Source: Gulosibacter massiliensis
Lineage (GTDB): Bacteria; Actinomycetota; Actinomycetes; Actinomycetales; Microbacteriaceae
DNA: 9,639 nt
Assembly: GCA_943325745.2 (NCBI GenBank)
Contig: CALPQP020000026.1
Coordinates: forward strand, 1-9,639
Reading direction: 5' to 3'
Shown here: positions 1-7,171 of the stretch, one piece after another
How the letters are laid out: each line of letters starts with the position of its first letter
Numbering within the stretch: position 1 is the stretch's first letter
Position numbers and translations under genes: made by a program
Notes under the pieces: generated by a model
Database searches by the model: none
What the model was told of the DNA's origin: nothing
What the model saw: the letters and a program-made list of their open reading frames with translations, nothing else

Positions 1-38
1 ATTGGAGAAGTCGAGTTTGACGGAGTGTTATCACCCAC
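1..38 (-). CDS. Possible 5' end of a minus-strand gene (partial)
   Basis: On the minus strand a GTG at 38-36 opens a frame that runs without a stop to the window edge (12 codons: MGDNTPSNSTSP). An AGGGGG stretch (minus strand, 50-45) sits 6 nt upstream and would be a good Shine-Dalgarno sequence, one mismatch from AGGAGG. It lies 73 bp downstream of the idsA stop on the same strand, so it could be the next gene of that unit. The polar, Ser/Thr/Pro-rich start gives no clue to function. Twelve codons are too few to exclude chance; only sequence beyond the window can settle it. Confidence 0.3.
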   Translation of the reverse strand, partial: MGDNTPSNSTSP

Positions 39-111
39 TTGAGTCCCCCTCTCTCGTTAATTGTCGGGGGAGTGAGGTCCAAATCGAGTGAGGCGCAAGA
101 GGTGTGTCGTG

Positions 112-1221
112 TCAGACGCTCCGGACGGTGATGGCCTCGACGAGAGACCCGAGTTCTTTGGCAACCGATGCATCGACACCCATTTCGGCGAGGGCGCGGA
201 GGGATCGCTCTCGTGAACGTGTGATGAGGTCTTCCGTTTGGGCGACGGCCCCCGTCGCGTGAAGCGTTGACCTCAACATCTCGATCTGTGCCGGCTCGAG
301 GCGCGGGTCACCAACCAATTCATCGAGGAGAGTGAGCGTCGCGCCATCCGCATTTTGCCGCGCGATAGCGAGCATGACCGTTCGTTTGCCTTCGCGAAGG
401 TCGTCACCTGCCGGTTTTCCGGTGGTTGCTTCGTCGCCGAAAACGCCGAGCATGTCGTCACGTAGTTGGAACGCGAAGCCGAGCGGAAGGGCGAATCCTC
501 TCAACGCTGATATCAGGTCTGGCGCAGCACCGCCGAGGATTGCACCGAGAATGAGAGGCGCTTCGACGCTGTACTTGGCCGATTTGTATATCACCACGCG
601 CTGTGCGCGATCGACCGATTCCTCGTGGGCGATAGTCCGCCACGCGACCGTATCGTGGTTGTCGAGAAACTGGCCGGCCGTCACTTCGGAACGCATCGTT
701 CGAAGTTCGTCGCGGTAGGCCTGGCCGATGGTGGGATCGAGGCCGATCGTGGCCCCGAGGAATTGGTCATCCGCCCAGGACAACAAAAGATCGCCGAGCA
801 ATATAGCGCTGGAAGCGCCGTAGGTTGTCGCCGAACCTGCGAATCGACCGTCGATGTGATGACGTTCGAATTGGCGGTGCGCGGTCGTCACGCCGCGCCT
901 CGTATCGCTGTTGTCAATAATGTCATCGTGGACGAGAGCGGCGGCATGAAAAAGTTCAAGTCCTGTTGCAAGATCGACGACACGATGCTGTTCGGCGTGA
1001 TCATCAGGGTCGACGGCGACATCTCCGAAGGTCACCGCGGCACGCCAGCCCCAATAGGCAAGCCGCGCGCGAAAGCGCTTCCCGCCGTGAAGGAACGATT
1101 CGGATACCGAGGTGAGGGCGTCGGCGTCGGTTGCTATCTCGGGAATTTCACGATGCGATCGTGCGACGACGTCTCGCAGATTTTCGGCAACGCGGTCGAT
1201 GAAAGATTTTGGGGAACTCAC
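112..1221 (-). CDS. idsA: Polyprenyl (geranylgeranyl-type) diphosphate synthase, IdsA-like
   Basis: This 369-residue trans-prenyltransferase would condense isopentenyl diphosphate with an allylic diphosphate to make a longer isoprenoid chain in the cytoplasm. The family signatures are all present: GGKRFR at residues 46-51, the first aspartate-rich motif DDIID at 99-103 followed by the DTRRG arginines, and the second motif DDMLGVFGD at 255-263, followed by TGKPAGDD and REGKRT. These bind the Mg-diphosphates. The GTG start at 1221 has only a weak upstream GGAA, but a TAGTGT -10-like hexamer ends 6 nt before it, so the message may be leaderless. The gene is divergent from the DUF3040 and mraZ genes. 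Product chain length (GGPP, or longer for menaquinone or carotenoid) cannot be read from sequence by eye; the symbol follows actinobacterial usage. Confidence 0.93.
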   Translation of the reverse strand: MSSPKSFIDRVAENLRDVVARSHREIPEIATDADALTSVSESFLHGGKRFRARLAYWGWRAAVTFGDVAVDPDDHAEQHRVVDLATGLELFHAAALVHDDIIDNSDTRRGVTTAHRQFERHHIDGRFAGSATTYGASSAILLGDLLLSWADDQFLGATIGLDPTIGQAYRDELRTMRSEVTAGQFLDNHDTVAWRTIAHEESVDRAQRVVIYKSAKYSVEAPLILGAILGGAAPDLISALRGFALPLGFAFQLRDDMLGVFGDEATTGKPAGDDLREGKRTVMLAIARQNADGATLTLLDELVGDPRLEPAQIEMLRSTLHATGAVAQTEDLITRSRERSLRALAEMGVDASVAKELGSLVEAITVRSV

Positions 1222-1245
1222 GGTTCCACACTAGCGAAGCAGGCT

Positions 1246-1256
1246 TTACACTGTAA
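1246..1256. repeat. Perfect inverted repeat TTACA-C-TGTAA in the divergent promoter region
   Basis: Five bases mirror exactly around a central C at 1251. The element overlaps both candidate promoters, the plus-strand -10 and the minus-strand -35, so a dimeric regulator bound here could act on both genes. The half-sites are short, and two overlapping promoter elements could produce the symmetry by chance. Confidence 0.4.
1247..1252 (+). promoter_or_regulatory. Candidate -10 box for the DUF3040 gene
   Basis: TACACT fits the TAnnnT actinobacterial -10 pattern and would put the transcript start near 1259, just ahead of the AAGGAG ribosome site at 1264-1269. No convincing -35 element is visible at the usual distance, so confidence is low. 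It overlaps the -35 region proposed for the divergent idsA promoter. Confidence 0.25.
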
Positions 1257-1274
1257 CTAAGTGAAGGAGTGAAG

Positions 1275-1604
1275 ATGGCCTTTTCGGATGAAGAACGCCG
1301 AGTACTTGAAGAGATGGAACGCCAGCTCTCTGGCGCGAATGCCGATGTCGTTAACCCTTCACCCCGCCGTTCGAACCCCACGCTGGTCACAATCGGCGTC
1401 CTTGTCCTTGTCGCTGGCGTCGGCGTATTGCTCGCTGGCGTGGTCCTGCAAATTCCGTTGGTTGGTGTCGCAGGTTTTGGCGTGATGATGGTTGGTGCGA
1501 TGTTGACCGTGAATCGCCGTGGCGAGGTTCGACCGCCGGCGAAGCCTCGGTCAGAGTCCAAACTTGCTGATCGCTGGGAACGCCGCCTCGACGGCGAAAT
1601 CTAA
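1275..1604 (+). CDS. DUF3040-type small membrane protein
   Basis: A 109-residue protein with the DUF3040 layout: a charged N-terminus starting MAFSDEERRVLEEMERQL, two hydrophobic segments (about residues 36-56 and 58-79) that should form a transmembrane hairpin, and a basic tail ending WERRLDGEI. The family is widespread in actinobacteria, often beside mraZ, and has no established function. The ATG at 1275 is preferred because AAGGAG (1264-1269) lies 5 nt upstream. An in-frame GTG at 1269 overlaps that ribosome site and is unlikely to be the start. It is followed by a strong terminator, so it seems to be a single-gene unit rather than part of the mraZ operon. Its place next to cell wall genes hints at an envelope role, but that is inference. 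Confidence 0.85.
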   Translation: MAFSDEERRVLEEMERQLSGANADVVNPSPRRSNPTLVTIGVLVLVAGVGVLLAGVVLQIPLVGVAGFGVMMVGAMLTVNRRGEVRPPAKPRSESKLADRWERRLDGEI

Positions 1605-1621
1605 GAACTAGCCCGTTCAAC

Positions 1622-1646
1622 AAACCCGGCTTCGGTCGGGTTTTTT
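1622..1646 (+). terminator. Rho-independent terminator with UUCG tetraloop
   Basis: AAACCCGGC (1622-1630) pairs with GTCGGGTTT (1635-1643) around a TTCG loop. The stem has 9 bp, one of them a G-U wobble, and closes as the very stable C(UUCG)G tetraloop. Six Ts (1641-1646) form the end of the stem and the tail. It starts 17 bp after the DUF3040 stop and separates that gene from the mraZ promoter. Confidence 0.88.
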
Positions 1647-1689
1647 GTTGCGCCCGAAAAACGAATGCGCGACACGAAATGTGCAATTT

Positions 1690-1721
1690 TTGACTCAAAG
1701 TGGAGCAGAGTGGGGTAAAGT
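1690..1721 (+). promoter_or_regulatory. Candidate mraZ (dcw operon) promoter
   Basis: TTGACT at 1690-1695 matches the -35 consensus at five of six positions. Possible -10 boxes are GGTAAA (1714-1719, 18-nt spacer) or TAAAGT (1716-1721, 20-nt spacer). Both lie inside the MraZ boxes, so MraZ binding would block RNA polymerase. The -35 assignment is stronger than the -10. Confidence 0.5.
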
Positions 1722-1735
1722 GGAGTAAATTGGAG
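1701..1735 (+). promoter_or_regulatory. MraZ operator: four tandem MraZ boxes
   Basis: The pentamers TGGAG, TGGGG, TGGAG and TGGAG begin at 1701, 1711, 1721 and 1731, exactly 10 bp apart. Most are preceded by AAAG or AGAG, giving the repeated unit AAAGTGGAGT. Known MraZ operators are direct repeats of TGGGN-type pentamers with 5-nt spacers upstream of mraZ, to which the ring-shaped MraZ oligomer binds along one face of the DNA. The array covers the candidate -10 region and ends 5 bp before the mraZ ribosome site, as expected for an autorepressor. Confidence 0.85.
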
Positions 1736-1740
1736 ATATT

Positions 1741-1748
1741 GAAGGAGG
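1741..1748 (+). promoter_or_regulatory. mraZ ribosome binding site
   Basis: GAAGGAGG lies 5 nt before the ATG at 1754. It fixes the mraZ start there and rules out the in-frame upstream codon at 1700, which would translate through the operator. Confidence 0.85.
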
Positions 1749-1753
1749 CAGCG

Positions 1754-2185
1754 ATGTTGCTCGGAACGTACGAACCGAAACTTGACGACAAGGGCCGCGT
1801 CATCCTGCCTGCCAAATTTCGCGACGAACTCGCTGGCGGCATTGTTCTCACCCGTGGTCAAGAGCGCTGCATCTACGTCTTCCCGCGCGCGACGTTCCAG
1901 GGACTTCTCGAATCCGCGTCCTCGGCGCCCATCTCCAGCAAAGTCGCTCGCGACTATTCACGTTTGCTGCTCTCGGGCGGAAGTGACGAGACCCCTGACA
2001 AACAAAACCGCGTCATGATTCCCGGACAACTTCGCGAATATGCCGGACTTGGCCGCGACCTGGTCGTGATTGGCGTGGGTAGTCGCGCCGAGATCTGGGC
2101 CGCCGACGCATGGGCCACGTATTACGCCGAGAAGGAACAGGCATACAGCGACACCGAGGAGGAGGTGATTCCGGGACTCTTTTAG
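1754..2185 (+). CDS. mraZ: Transcriptional regulator MraZ
   Basis: A 143-residue protein, the usual MraZ length, with two AbrB-like (SpoVT-type) half-domains: [13 protein letters not shown] at residues 11-23 and [13 protein letters not shown] at 82-94, the latter followed by the typical [12 protein letters not shown]. MraZ forms a ring-shaped oligomer that binds tandem boxes upstream of its own gene and represses the dcw operon. Those boxes are visible at 1701-1735. The second motif reads DKQNR where DKQGR is common, a mild change. The start at ATG 1754 is set by a strong GAAGGAGG site and by the canonical N-terminus [12 protein letters not shown] 92-bp gap with no clear terminator leads to rsmH, so the two are probably co-transcribed. 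Confidence 0.97.
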   Translation: MLLGTYEPKLDDKGRVILPAKFRDELAGGIVLTRGQERCIYVFPRATFQGLLESASSAPISSKVARDYSRLLLSGGSDETPDKQNRVMIPGQLREYAGLGRDLVVIGVGSRAEIWAADAWATYYAEKEQAYSDTEEEVIPGLF

Positions 2186-2277
2186 CCGCGATGATGCGAC
2201 TCCCCGCCGCCCCTGAAGTACTTCCCCCACGGCAGGCAGCGGAGGGGAATCGGATCACCGCGACCACCGGAAATATT

Positions 2278-3228
2278 ATGGCCACTCCGACACACACCCC
2301 CGTCTTGCTCGACGAATGTCTCGATGCTCTTGCGCCGGCACTCACCGGGTCCAATCCTGTTGTCGTCGACGGAACGCTTGGACTCGGTGGGCACAGCGAC
2401 GCCATTCTCACCCGGTTCTCCGAGACGACTGTGGTCGGCATTGATCGAGACACCGTTGCCCTCCGACTCGCGAGCCAACGACTTTCCCCTTTCGGGCCAC
2501 GATTCATCGGCGTTCACACCACCTACGACCACATCGCCGATGCACTTGCAACAGCGCATCGCACAGCAGCAAACGGCATTCTGCTCGACCTTGGGATTTC
2601 GTCGATGCAGATTGACGAGTCAGAACGTGGTTTTGCCTACGCAATCGATGCGCCACTCGACATGCGAATGGACCAGACAACGGGACAGACCGCAGCCGAC
2701 ATCCTTCGCGAATACGACGAGGGTGACCTCATTCGAATCTTCCGAGATTACGGAGAAGAAAAGTTGGCCCCACGCTATGCCCGTGCGATCGGTGCCGAAC
2801 GGCGCGAACAACCGATTGTTCGCAGCGAACACCTGGTTCGGATTTTGAACGATGCCACGCCCTATGCGCTCAAGAACTCCGGTCACCCAGCAAAACGCGT
2901 GTTCCAAGCGCTGCGGATCGAAGTGAACGCGGAACTCCCCATTCTTCGTCGGGCAATCGACAACGCACTGTCTGCTCTCGCCGTGGGGGGACGCCTACTC
3001 GTGCTGTCCTACCACTCTCTCGAGGACCGCATCGTGAAAGTCGCCTTCGCCGCGGCCAGCACATCCACCGCACCGCACTCTCTTCCCGTCGTTCCGGTCG
3101 CGCTTCGCGCCGGATATCGATTGGTGTTCTCCGGAGCCCACACCGCCAGCGCTGACGAGATTGCCCGAAACTCCCGCGCTGCATCGGTCAAGTTCCGTGC
3201 AATCGAGCGATTGGACACGGTCGCATGA
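2278..3228 (+). CDS. rsmH: 16S rRNA (cytosine1402-N4)-methyltransferase RsmH (MraW)
   Basis: RsmH uses S-adenosylmethionine to methylate N4 of C1402 in the 16S rRNA decoding centre. The 316-residue product has the full family signature: HTPVLLDECL near the N-terminus, VVDGTLGLGGHS (29-40) for AdoMet binding, GIDRD (54-58), DLGISSMQID (104-113), LDMRMD (127-132), ALRIEVNAEL (211-220), SYHSLEDRIVK (244-254), and a C-terminal NSRAASVKFRAIER. ATG 2278 is chosen because conserved homology begins there. The frame is open back to 2110 with an ATG pair at 2191, but that stretch does not resemble RsmH. The Shine-Dalgarno sequence before 2278 is weak. A poor 6-bp pairing (2222-2227 with 2244-2249) in the upstream gap does not look like a terminator. 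The stop overlaps the ftsL start as ATGA. Confidence 0.96.
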   Translation: MATPTHTPVLLDECLDALAPALTGSNPVVVDGTLGLGGHSDAILTRFSETTVVGIDRDTVALRLASQRLSPFGPRFIGVHTTYDHIADALATAHRTAANGILLDLGISSMQIDESERGFAYAIDAPLDMRMDQTTGQTAADILREYDEGDLIRIFRDYGEEKLAPRYARAIGAERREQPIVRSEHLVRILNDATPYALKNSGHPAKRVFQALRIEVNAELPILRRAIDNALSALAVGGRLLVLSYHSLEDRIVKVAFAAASTSTAPHSLPVVPVALRAGYRLVFSGAHTASADEIARNSRAASVKFRAIERLDTVA

Positions 3229-3842
3229 GCACGATGACCCATCCCGTCTATTCAGCGCCATACGGGGCGAGGCGTCCAATGGCACCGGCGATGCCTCACG
3301 CCGCACCCCGTCTTCGGCCCGTTTCGCCAGTTCGTGCCCTGCCCACGCTGACGACAGCCGCAAAGATACGCGCAATCTTTTCTGGTCGTAACGTCACCAT
3401 CATTGTTGTCGCCATCGTGCTACTGATAGTCGGGCGGCTGGTCCTTTCGGTCACAATCGATTCAAACGCATATGCCATCGCCGCCAAAGCACAAGAAAGC
3501 CAAAATTTGGGACGTGACGCGCAACTAATCGGAGAACAACTCAACGTTCTCAATTCTCCCCAGCACCTATCGACCGTAGCCCACGATCTTGGCATGATCT
3601 CGAACTCTCGCCCCGCCTTCCTCCGAATCAGTGACGGCAAAGTTTGGGGGAATCCATACGTTGGCGCACGTGGTTCGATCGACCAAACAAACATCGCCAA
3701 CTGGCTCGAGTCCGCACTTATCCCGACGTCCACCGCGCGTGGCGTGGCATCAGTAGACCGCCTATCCGTTGGGGCAGACTCGGTGAAGACGACCAATATC
3801 GTCACATCGACGTCAGGTATACCGGCGCCGAATACTCACTAA
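3225..3842 (+). CDS. ftsL: FtsL-like septum formation protein
   Basis: This 205-residue bitopic membrane protein sits exactly where ftsL is expected, between rsmH and ftsI. A cytoplasmic Pro/Ala-rich tail (residues 1-55) leads into one transmembrane helix (about 57-77). A short extracytoplasmic region follows with a probable coiled-coil stretch (about 84-108), then LNSPQHLSTVAHDLGMI and AFLRISDGKVWG, a pattern seen in actinobacterial FtsL proteins. FtsL scaffolds the septal complex with FtsQ and FtsB-type partners and activates FtsW-FtsI. Sequence conservation in the family is low, so position and topology carry much of the call. The start ATG overlaps the rsmH stop by four bases; a second in-frame ATG at 3234 is possible. 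The last 40 residues are Ser/Thr-rich and probably disordered. Confidence 0.85.
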   Translation: MSTMTHPVYSAPYGARRPMAPAMPHAAPRLRPVSPVRALPTLTTAAKIRAIFSGRNVTIIVVAIVLLIVGRLVLSVTIDSNAYAIAAKAQESQNLGRDAQLIGEQLNVLNSPQHLSTVAHDLGMISNSRPAFLRISDGKVWGNPYVGARGSIDQTNIANWLESALIPTSTARGVASVDRLSVGADSVKTTNIVTSTSGIPAPNTH

Positions 3843-3867
3843 AGTTGGCCGAGGAGGAACGGACGGA

Positions 3868-5610
3868 ATGCATCGTTCCTCAGATTTTTCGCGAAGGGTC
3901 GGCTTACTGCTTGGCTCGGTTTTCGTGGTGGCAGCGTTCTTTGTTGGACGCTTAATAGTCATTCAGGTCGTTGATGCGGAGAAGCTCAACGGTGAAGCAG
4001 GGACCCACCGCACCATCTCACGCGTTCTCTACGGAATTCGGGGCGATGTGGTTGATGCGAACGGCATCGTTCTCGCATCAACCGTCGACCGATATGACAT
4101 CACCGCGTCCCCTCGATACGCTGGCGATTTCGTTCGAGACGATGTCACCGTCACCGTCGAGCAGGCCCTCACGGAAATCGCCGAGATTACCGATGCTCGG
4201 GTTGCGGCATTGCGCGCCGCGATTACGAAGGATCCAGCTGCGGACTTCACGTATCTCGTCAAGGGCGTGACAATCGCCGTTTTACGCCAAATTCAAGACC
4301 TCGGTGTCCCGTGGGTCTATTACGATCTTCGTCCAACCCGAACCTATCCACGTGGCGCGGTCGGCGGCAACCTCGTCGGTTTCATGGGTACGGATGGACC
4401 CCTCGCGGGCATAGAACTCTCACAGAACGGGTGTTTGGCGGCAACTGATGGTGTGCTGACGTATGCCAAGGGACGAGATGGAATTCGTATCCCAGGTTCA
4501 ACCCTCGAGCAAATTACGCCCGTCAACGGCGGGACAATTCACCTCACGATTGATTCCGATCTTCAATGGTTCTCTCAAAAAGTTTTGAGTTCTCGTGGAA
4601 AAGAACTCGGGGCAGAGTGGGCCACAGCGCTGATTGTTCGAATCGAAGACGGCCACATTCTTGCCGCCGCAGATTGGCCAAGCGTTGATCCCAACAACGT
4701 TGACGGATCAAAGGTTGATGACATGGGGGCACGACTCTTTTCGTCACCGTTCGAACCTGGATCGGTCGTGAAACCGTTGACGATCGCGTCCATGATTGAT
4801 CGGGGCCTCGTGAGTCCGTCGGACCGATTCACGGTACCCGGACGTTTCTACCTTGAGGACGGAAAATACTTCGTCGACGCATTCGCACACGGTACTGAGC
4901 GCTGGACGACGACGGGCATTCTCGTCAACTCCTCGAATATTGGAATGAACGTGATGGCCCAAAATCTGAACAAACGGGCACGATATGACATTCTCAGTTC
5001 CTTTGGGATTGGCCAGAAGACGGCGGTCAATTTCCTCGGTGAAGATTCGGGATATATCGCGACTCCCGACGTGGTGGACAGCGTCACCCAGCACACCCAA
5101 ATTTTTGGACAAGGGATCACGACGACGAGTGCCCAGATTGCGAGCGCTTATCAAACTCTGGGAAATCACGGAGTCCGCAAGCCGCTTACGCTCATCTCCG
5201 GTTGTGAACAAGCCGACGGGACGGTGATCGACGAGCCGCCAACCGAGGGGGTTCAGGCGGTATCGGCGCAAGCCGCGGACCAAACAATTTCGATGATGGA
5301 AACGGTGGCGAAGATTGGCTTCTTAAAAACCTTGGTCGGCGTTCCCGGGTATCGCATTGCAATCAAGTCCGGAACTGCTGAAGTCGCCAGAAATGGCGAG
5401 TACACCGACGACCGCATCATTTCGGTGGCCGGAGTCGCGCCAGCCGAGAATCCAAAGTTTGCCATCGTTGTCACCTTTGGTTTGCCCGAATTCGAGCGAA
5501 CCTCCCTCGCGGCGGCCACCTCGTTCGCTACACTCATGGGGCAAGCACTCAAGTACTATCGCGTCCCGCCGTCCAGTGGGAAAGCAGAGAACTGGCCGAT
5601 CGAATGGTGA
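3868..5610 (+). CDS. ftsI: Peptidoglycan transpeptidase FtsI (class B penicillin-binding protein)
   Basis: FtsI cross-links septal peptidoglycan as the transpeptidase partner of FtsW. The 580-residue product has a short cytoplasmic N-terminus, one membrane anchor (about 11-31), and a dimerisation/pedestal domain starting RGDVVDANGIVLAS. This leads to the transpeptidase domain with all three penicillin-binding motifs: SVVK (S299 nucleophile, K302), SSN (355-357) and KSGT (500-503). FEPGSVVKPLT and GQGITTTSAQIASAYQTLGN also fit the family. KSG replaces the commoner KTG, a conservative change seen in other members. GAGGAGG (3851-3857) lies 10 nt before the ATG, slightly far but strong. The 25-bp gap from ftsL and 13-bp gap to murE place it in the same operon. 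No PASTA domains are present. Confidence 0.96.
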   Translation: MHRSSDFSRRVGLLLGSVFVVAAFFVGRLIVIQVVDAEKLNGEAGTHRTISRVLYGIRGDVVDANGIVLASTVDRYDITASPRYAGDFVRDDVTVTVEQALTEIAEITDARVAALRAAITKDPAADFTYLVKGVTIAVLRQIQDLGVPWVYYDLRPTRTYPRGAVGGNLVGFMGTDGPLAGIELSQNGCLAATDGVLTYAKGRDGIRIPGSTLEQITPVNGGTIHLTIDSDLQWFSQKVLSSRGKELGAEWATALIVRIEDGHILAAADWPSVDPNNVDGSKVDDMGARLFSSPFEPGSVVKPLTIASMIDRGLVSPSDRFTVPGRFYLEDGKYFVDAFAHGTERWTTTGILVNSSNIGMNVMAQNLNKRARYDILSSFGIGQKTAVNFLGEDSGYIATPDVVDSVTQHTQIFGQGITTTSAQIASAYQTLGNHGVRKPLTLISGCEQADGTVIDEPPTEGVQAVSAQAADQTISMMETVAKIGFLKTLVGVPGYRIAIKSGTAEVARNGEYTDDRIISVAGVAPAENPKFAIVVTFGLPEFERTSLAAATSFATLMGQALKYYRVPPSSGKAENWPIEW

Positions 5611-5623
5611 AGGAAACCGACGC

Positions 5624-7171
5624 GTGACCGGAAACATCCCACCCGTTATTCGACCAGAGCACGTCAGCCCACGCTCGCTGGACATTTTGGTCTCTGAGCT
5701 CGGGCTCCGGTCGATTGGTAATCTTCGCGGCGTCGAGATTTCAGGGATGACGGTGATGACCCGTGAGGTGACGGCGGGCGACATGTTCGTGGCTGTCCGC
5801 GGCGCAAACCGCCACGGTGCCGAGTTCGCCGCCGACGCCCGAGCAAACGGAGCGGTTGCGATACTCACGGATGACGACGGTGCCGTTATCGCGGCAGAGT
5901 GCGGGATGCCGATTGTTGTTGTCGAGTCACCGCGCACGACTCTCGGTGACATCGCTCGGTGGGTTTATCGAACTGACGACAATGCTCCGCAGTATTTCGG
6001 AATTACGGGCACTAACGGTAAGACCTCAACGTCGTATCTGCTCGAGGGGATTCTGCGTCAAATGGGGATCACGACGGGACTGTCGACGACGGCGGAACGC
6101 CATATCGCTGGTGAAAGCTATGTCTCGCGATTGACGACGCCGGAGGCCAGCGAACTGCACGCCCTTATCGCTCGGATGAAAGAAGTCGCCGTCCGCGCGG
6201 TGGTCATTGAAGTTTCGGCTCAAGCATTGACTCACAATCGTGTTTCCGGAATCAGGTTTGATGTCGTTGGGTTCACCAATCTTTCGCATGATCACCTCGA
6301 CGACTATTCGGATATGGACGATTATTTCCGTGCAAAGCGCGCTCTCTTTCATCCCGAAATCGCCCGTCGGGGGGTTGTGTCCCTCGATACAGCGTGGGGG
6401 CAGCGAATCGTCGAAGAATCTCACATTCCGGTTACCACGATCTCGTCAACGGGCGACACGTCGGCCTTTTGGCAGGTCGAGGTGACGGAGGACGACCCAG
6501 CCTTCACGGCGTTCACCCTGACATCGATAGACGGTGTGTCCATTTCCACGCGGGAGCCGGTCATCGGACGTCACATGGCGGCCAACGCGGGACTGGCTCT
6601 CGTCATGCTGATTGAGGGGGGATACGAGCCAGACGCGATCGCAGCAGCGCTCGAACGCGACAATGGGATTCAGGCGTATCTGCCGGGGCGGACAGAAAAG
6701 GTCTCGGGCGACCGCGGCCCCAACGTGTACGTCGATTTCGGACATTCGCCAGACGCTTTCGACCACACCTTGGCGGCGGTTCGACGGTTCACGTCGGGTC
6801 GGACCATCATGGTTTTTGGCGCGGACGGCGATCGTGACGCGTCGAAGAGATTCGACATGGCCCGCGTGGCGGCCGAGGGGTGCGACATCCTCATCATCAC
6901 TGATCATCACCCTCGATTCGAAGACCCCGCCGCCATTCGCGCGCAACTGCTCGATGCGGCGAGATCGGTCGCGGATGGCCCCGAGATCTTTGAAGAATCG
7001 CCGCCCGAGAACGCCATTCGGCTCGCGGTCTCACTTGCCCGAGAAGGGGACTCCATTTTGTGGGCGGGCCCAGGCCATCAGGATTACCGGGACATCCGCG
7101 GTGAACGAACGCGGTACTCGGCACGCGAACTTGCTCGGTCCGCCTTGGCCGAAGCGGGTTGGTCATTGTGA
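5624..7171 (+). CDS. murE: UDP-MurNAc-dipeptide ligase MurE (third-residue amino acid unclear)
   Basis: MurE adds the third stem-peptide amino acid to UDP-MurNAc-dipeptide, using ATP, in the cytoplasm. The 515 residues cover all three Mur ligase domains. Visible motifs are GITGTNGKT (126-134, ATP loop, K133), TTPEA, the NLSHDHLD segment, YFRAKRALF with the probable carbamylated K238, VDFGHSPDAF (370-379, for VDYAHTPD) and GDRDASKR. The residues that hold the third amino acid are unusual: DHHPR (427-431) in place of DNPR and GPGHQ (482-486) in place of GKGHE. SAQAL (198-202) also replaces SSHAL. This suggests a substrate other than meso-diaminopimelate, such as lysine, ornithine or diaminobutyrate, as known in Microbacteriaceae; that is inference. 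GTG 5624 is the start, with AAGGAA 8 nt upstream. The frame extends to 5357 inside ftsI but that part is not MurE-like. Confidence 0.95.
   Translation: MTGNIPPVIRPEHVSPRSLDILVSELGLRSIGNLRGVEISGMTVMTREVTAGDMFVAVRGANRHGAEFAADARANGAVAILTDDDGAVIAAECGMPIVVVESPRTTLGDIARWVYRTDDNAPQYFGITGTNGKTSTSYLLEGILRQMGITTGLSTTAERHIAGESYVSRLTTPEASELHALIARMKEVAVRAVVIEVSAQALTHNRVSGIRFDVVGFTNLSHDHLDDYSDMDDYFRAKRALFHPEIARRGVVSLDTAWGQRIVEESHIPVTTISSTGDTSAFWQVEVTEDDPAFTAFTLTSIDGVSISTREPVIGRHMAANAGLALVMLIEGGYEPDAIAAALERDNGIQAYLPGRTEKVSGDRGPNVYVDFGHSPDAFDHTLAAVRRFTSGRTIMVFGADGDRDASKRFDMARVAAEGCDILIITDHHPRFEDPAAIRAQLLDAARSVADGPEIFEESPPENAIRLAVSLAREGDSILWAGPGHQDYRDIRGERTRYSARELARSALAEAGWSL

Larger units (their letters stand above)
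1228..1257 (-). promoter_or_regulatory. Candidate idsA promoter (leaderless)
   Basis: Reading the minus strand, GTTACA (1257-1252, four of six matches to TTGACA) is separated by 18 nt from TAGTGT (1233-1228, the TAnnnT pattern of actinobacterial -10 boxes). The -10 hexamer ends 6 nt before the GTG at 1221, so transcription would start at or next to the start codon. Leaderless messages are common in actinobacteria, and this would explain the poor Shine-Dalgarno sequence. This is pattern matching only. Confidence 0.35.

Noticed and set aside
625..1260. A 211-codon plus-strand open frame opposite idsA
   Set aside because: It lies antisense to a clear prenyl synthase with all motifs. The translation resembles no family and has low-complexity, codon-shadow character typical of high-GC DNA.
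1700..1753. Upstream in-frame start for MraZ
   Set aside because: It would translate through the operator boxes, while GAAGGAGG directly precedes the ATG at 1754 and the protein then has the normal N-terminus and length.
2222..2249. Possible hairpin TTCCCC/GGGGAA between mraZ and rsmH
   Set aside because: Only 6 bp around a 16-nt loop and no T tract follows, so it is not a terminator; no known riboswitch fold is apparent.
2110..2277. Upstream extension of RsmH, including the ATG pair at 2191
   Set aside because: Part of it overlaps mraZ in another frame, and RsmH-type conservation only starts at the ATG at 2278. The 2191 start cannot be fully excluded.
5357..5623. A longer N-terminus for MurE, open back into ftsI
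   Set aside because: It would overlap 254 bases of ftsI, its translation does not look like a Mur ligase, and a well-placed AAGGAA supports the GTG at 5624.
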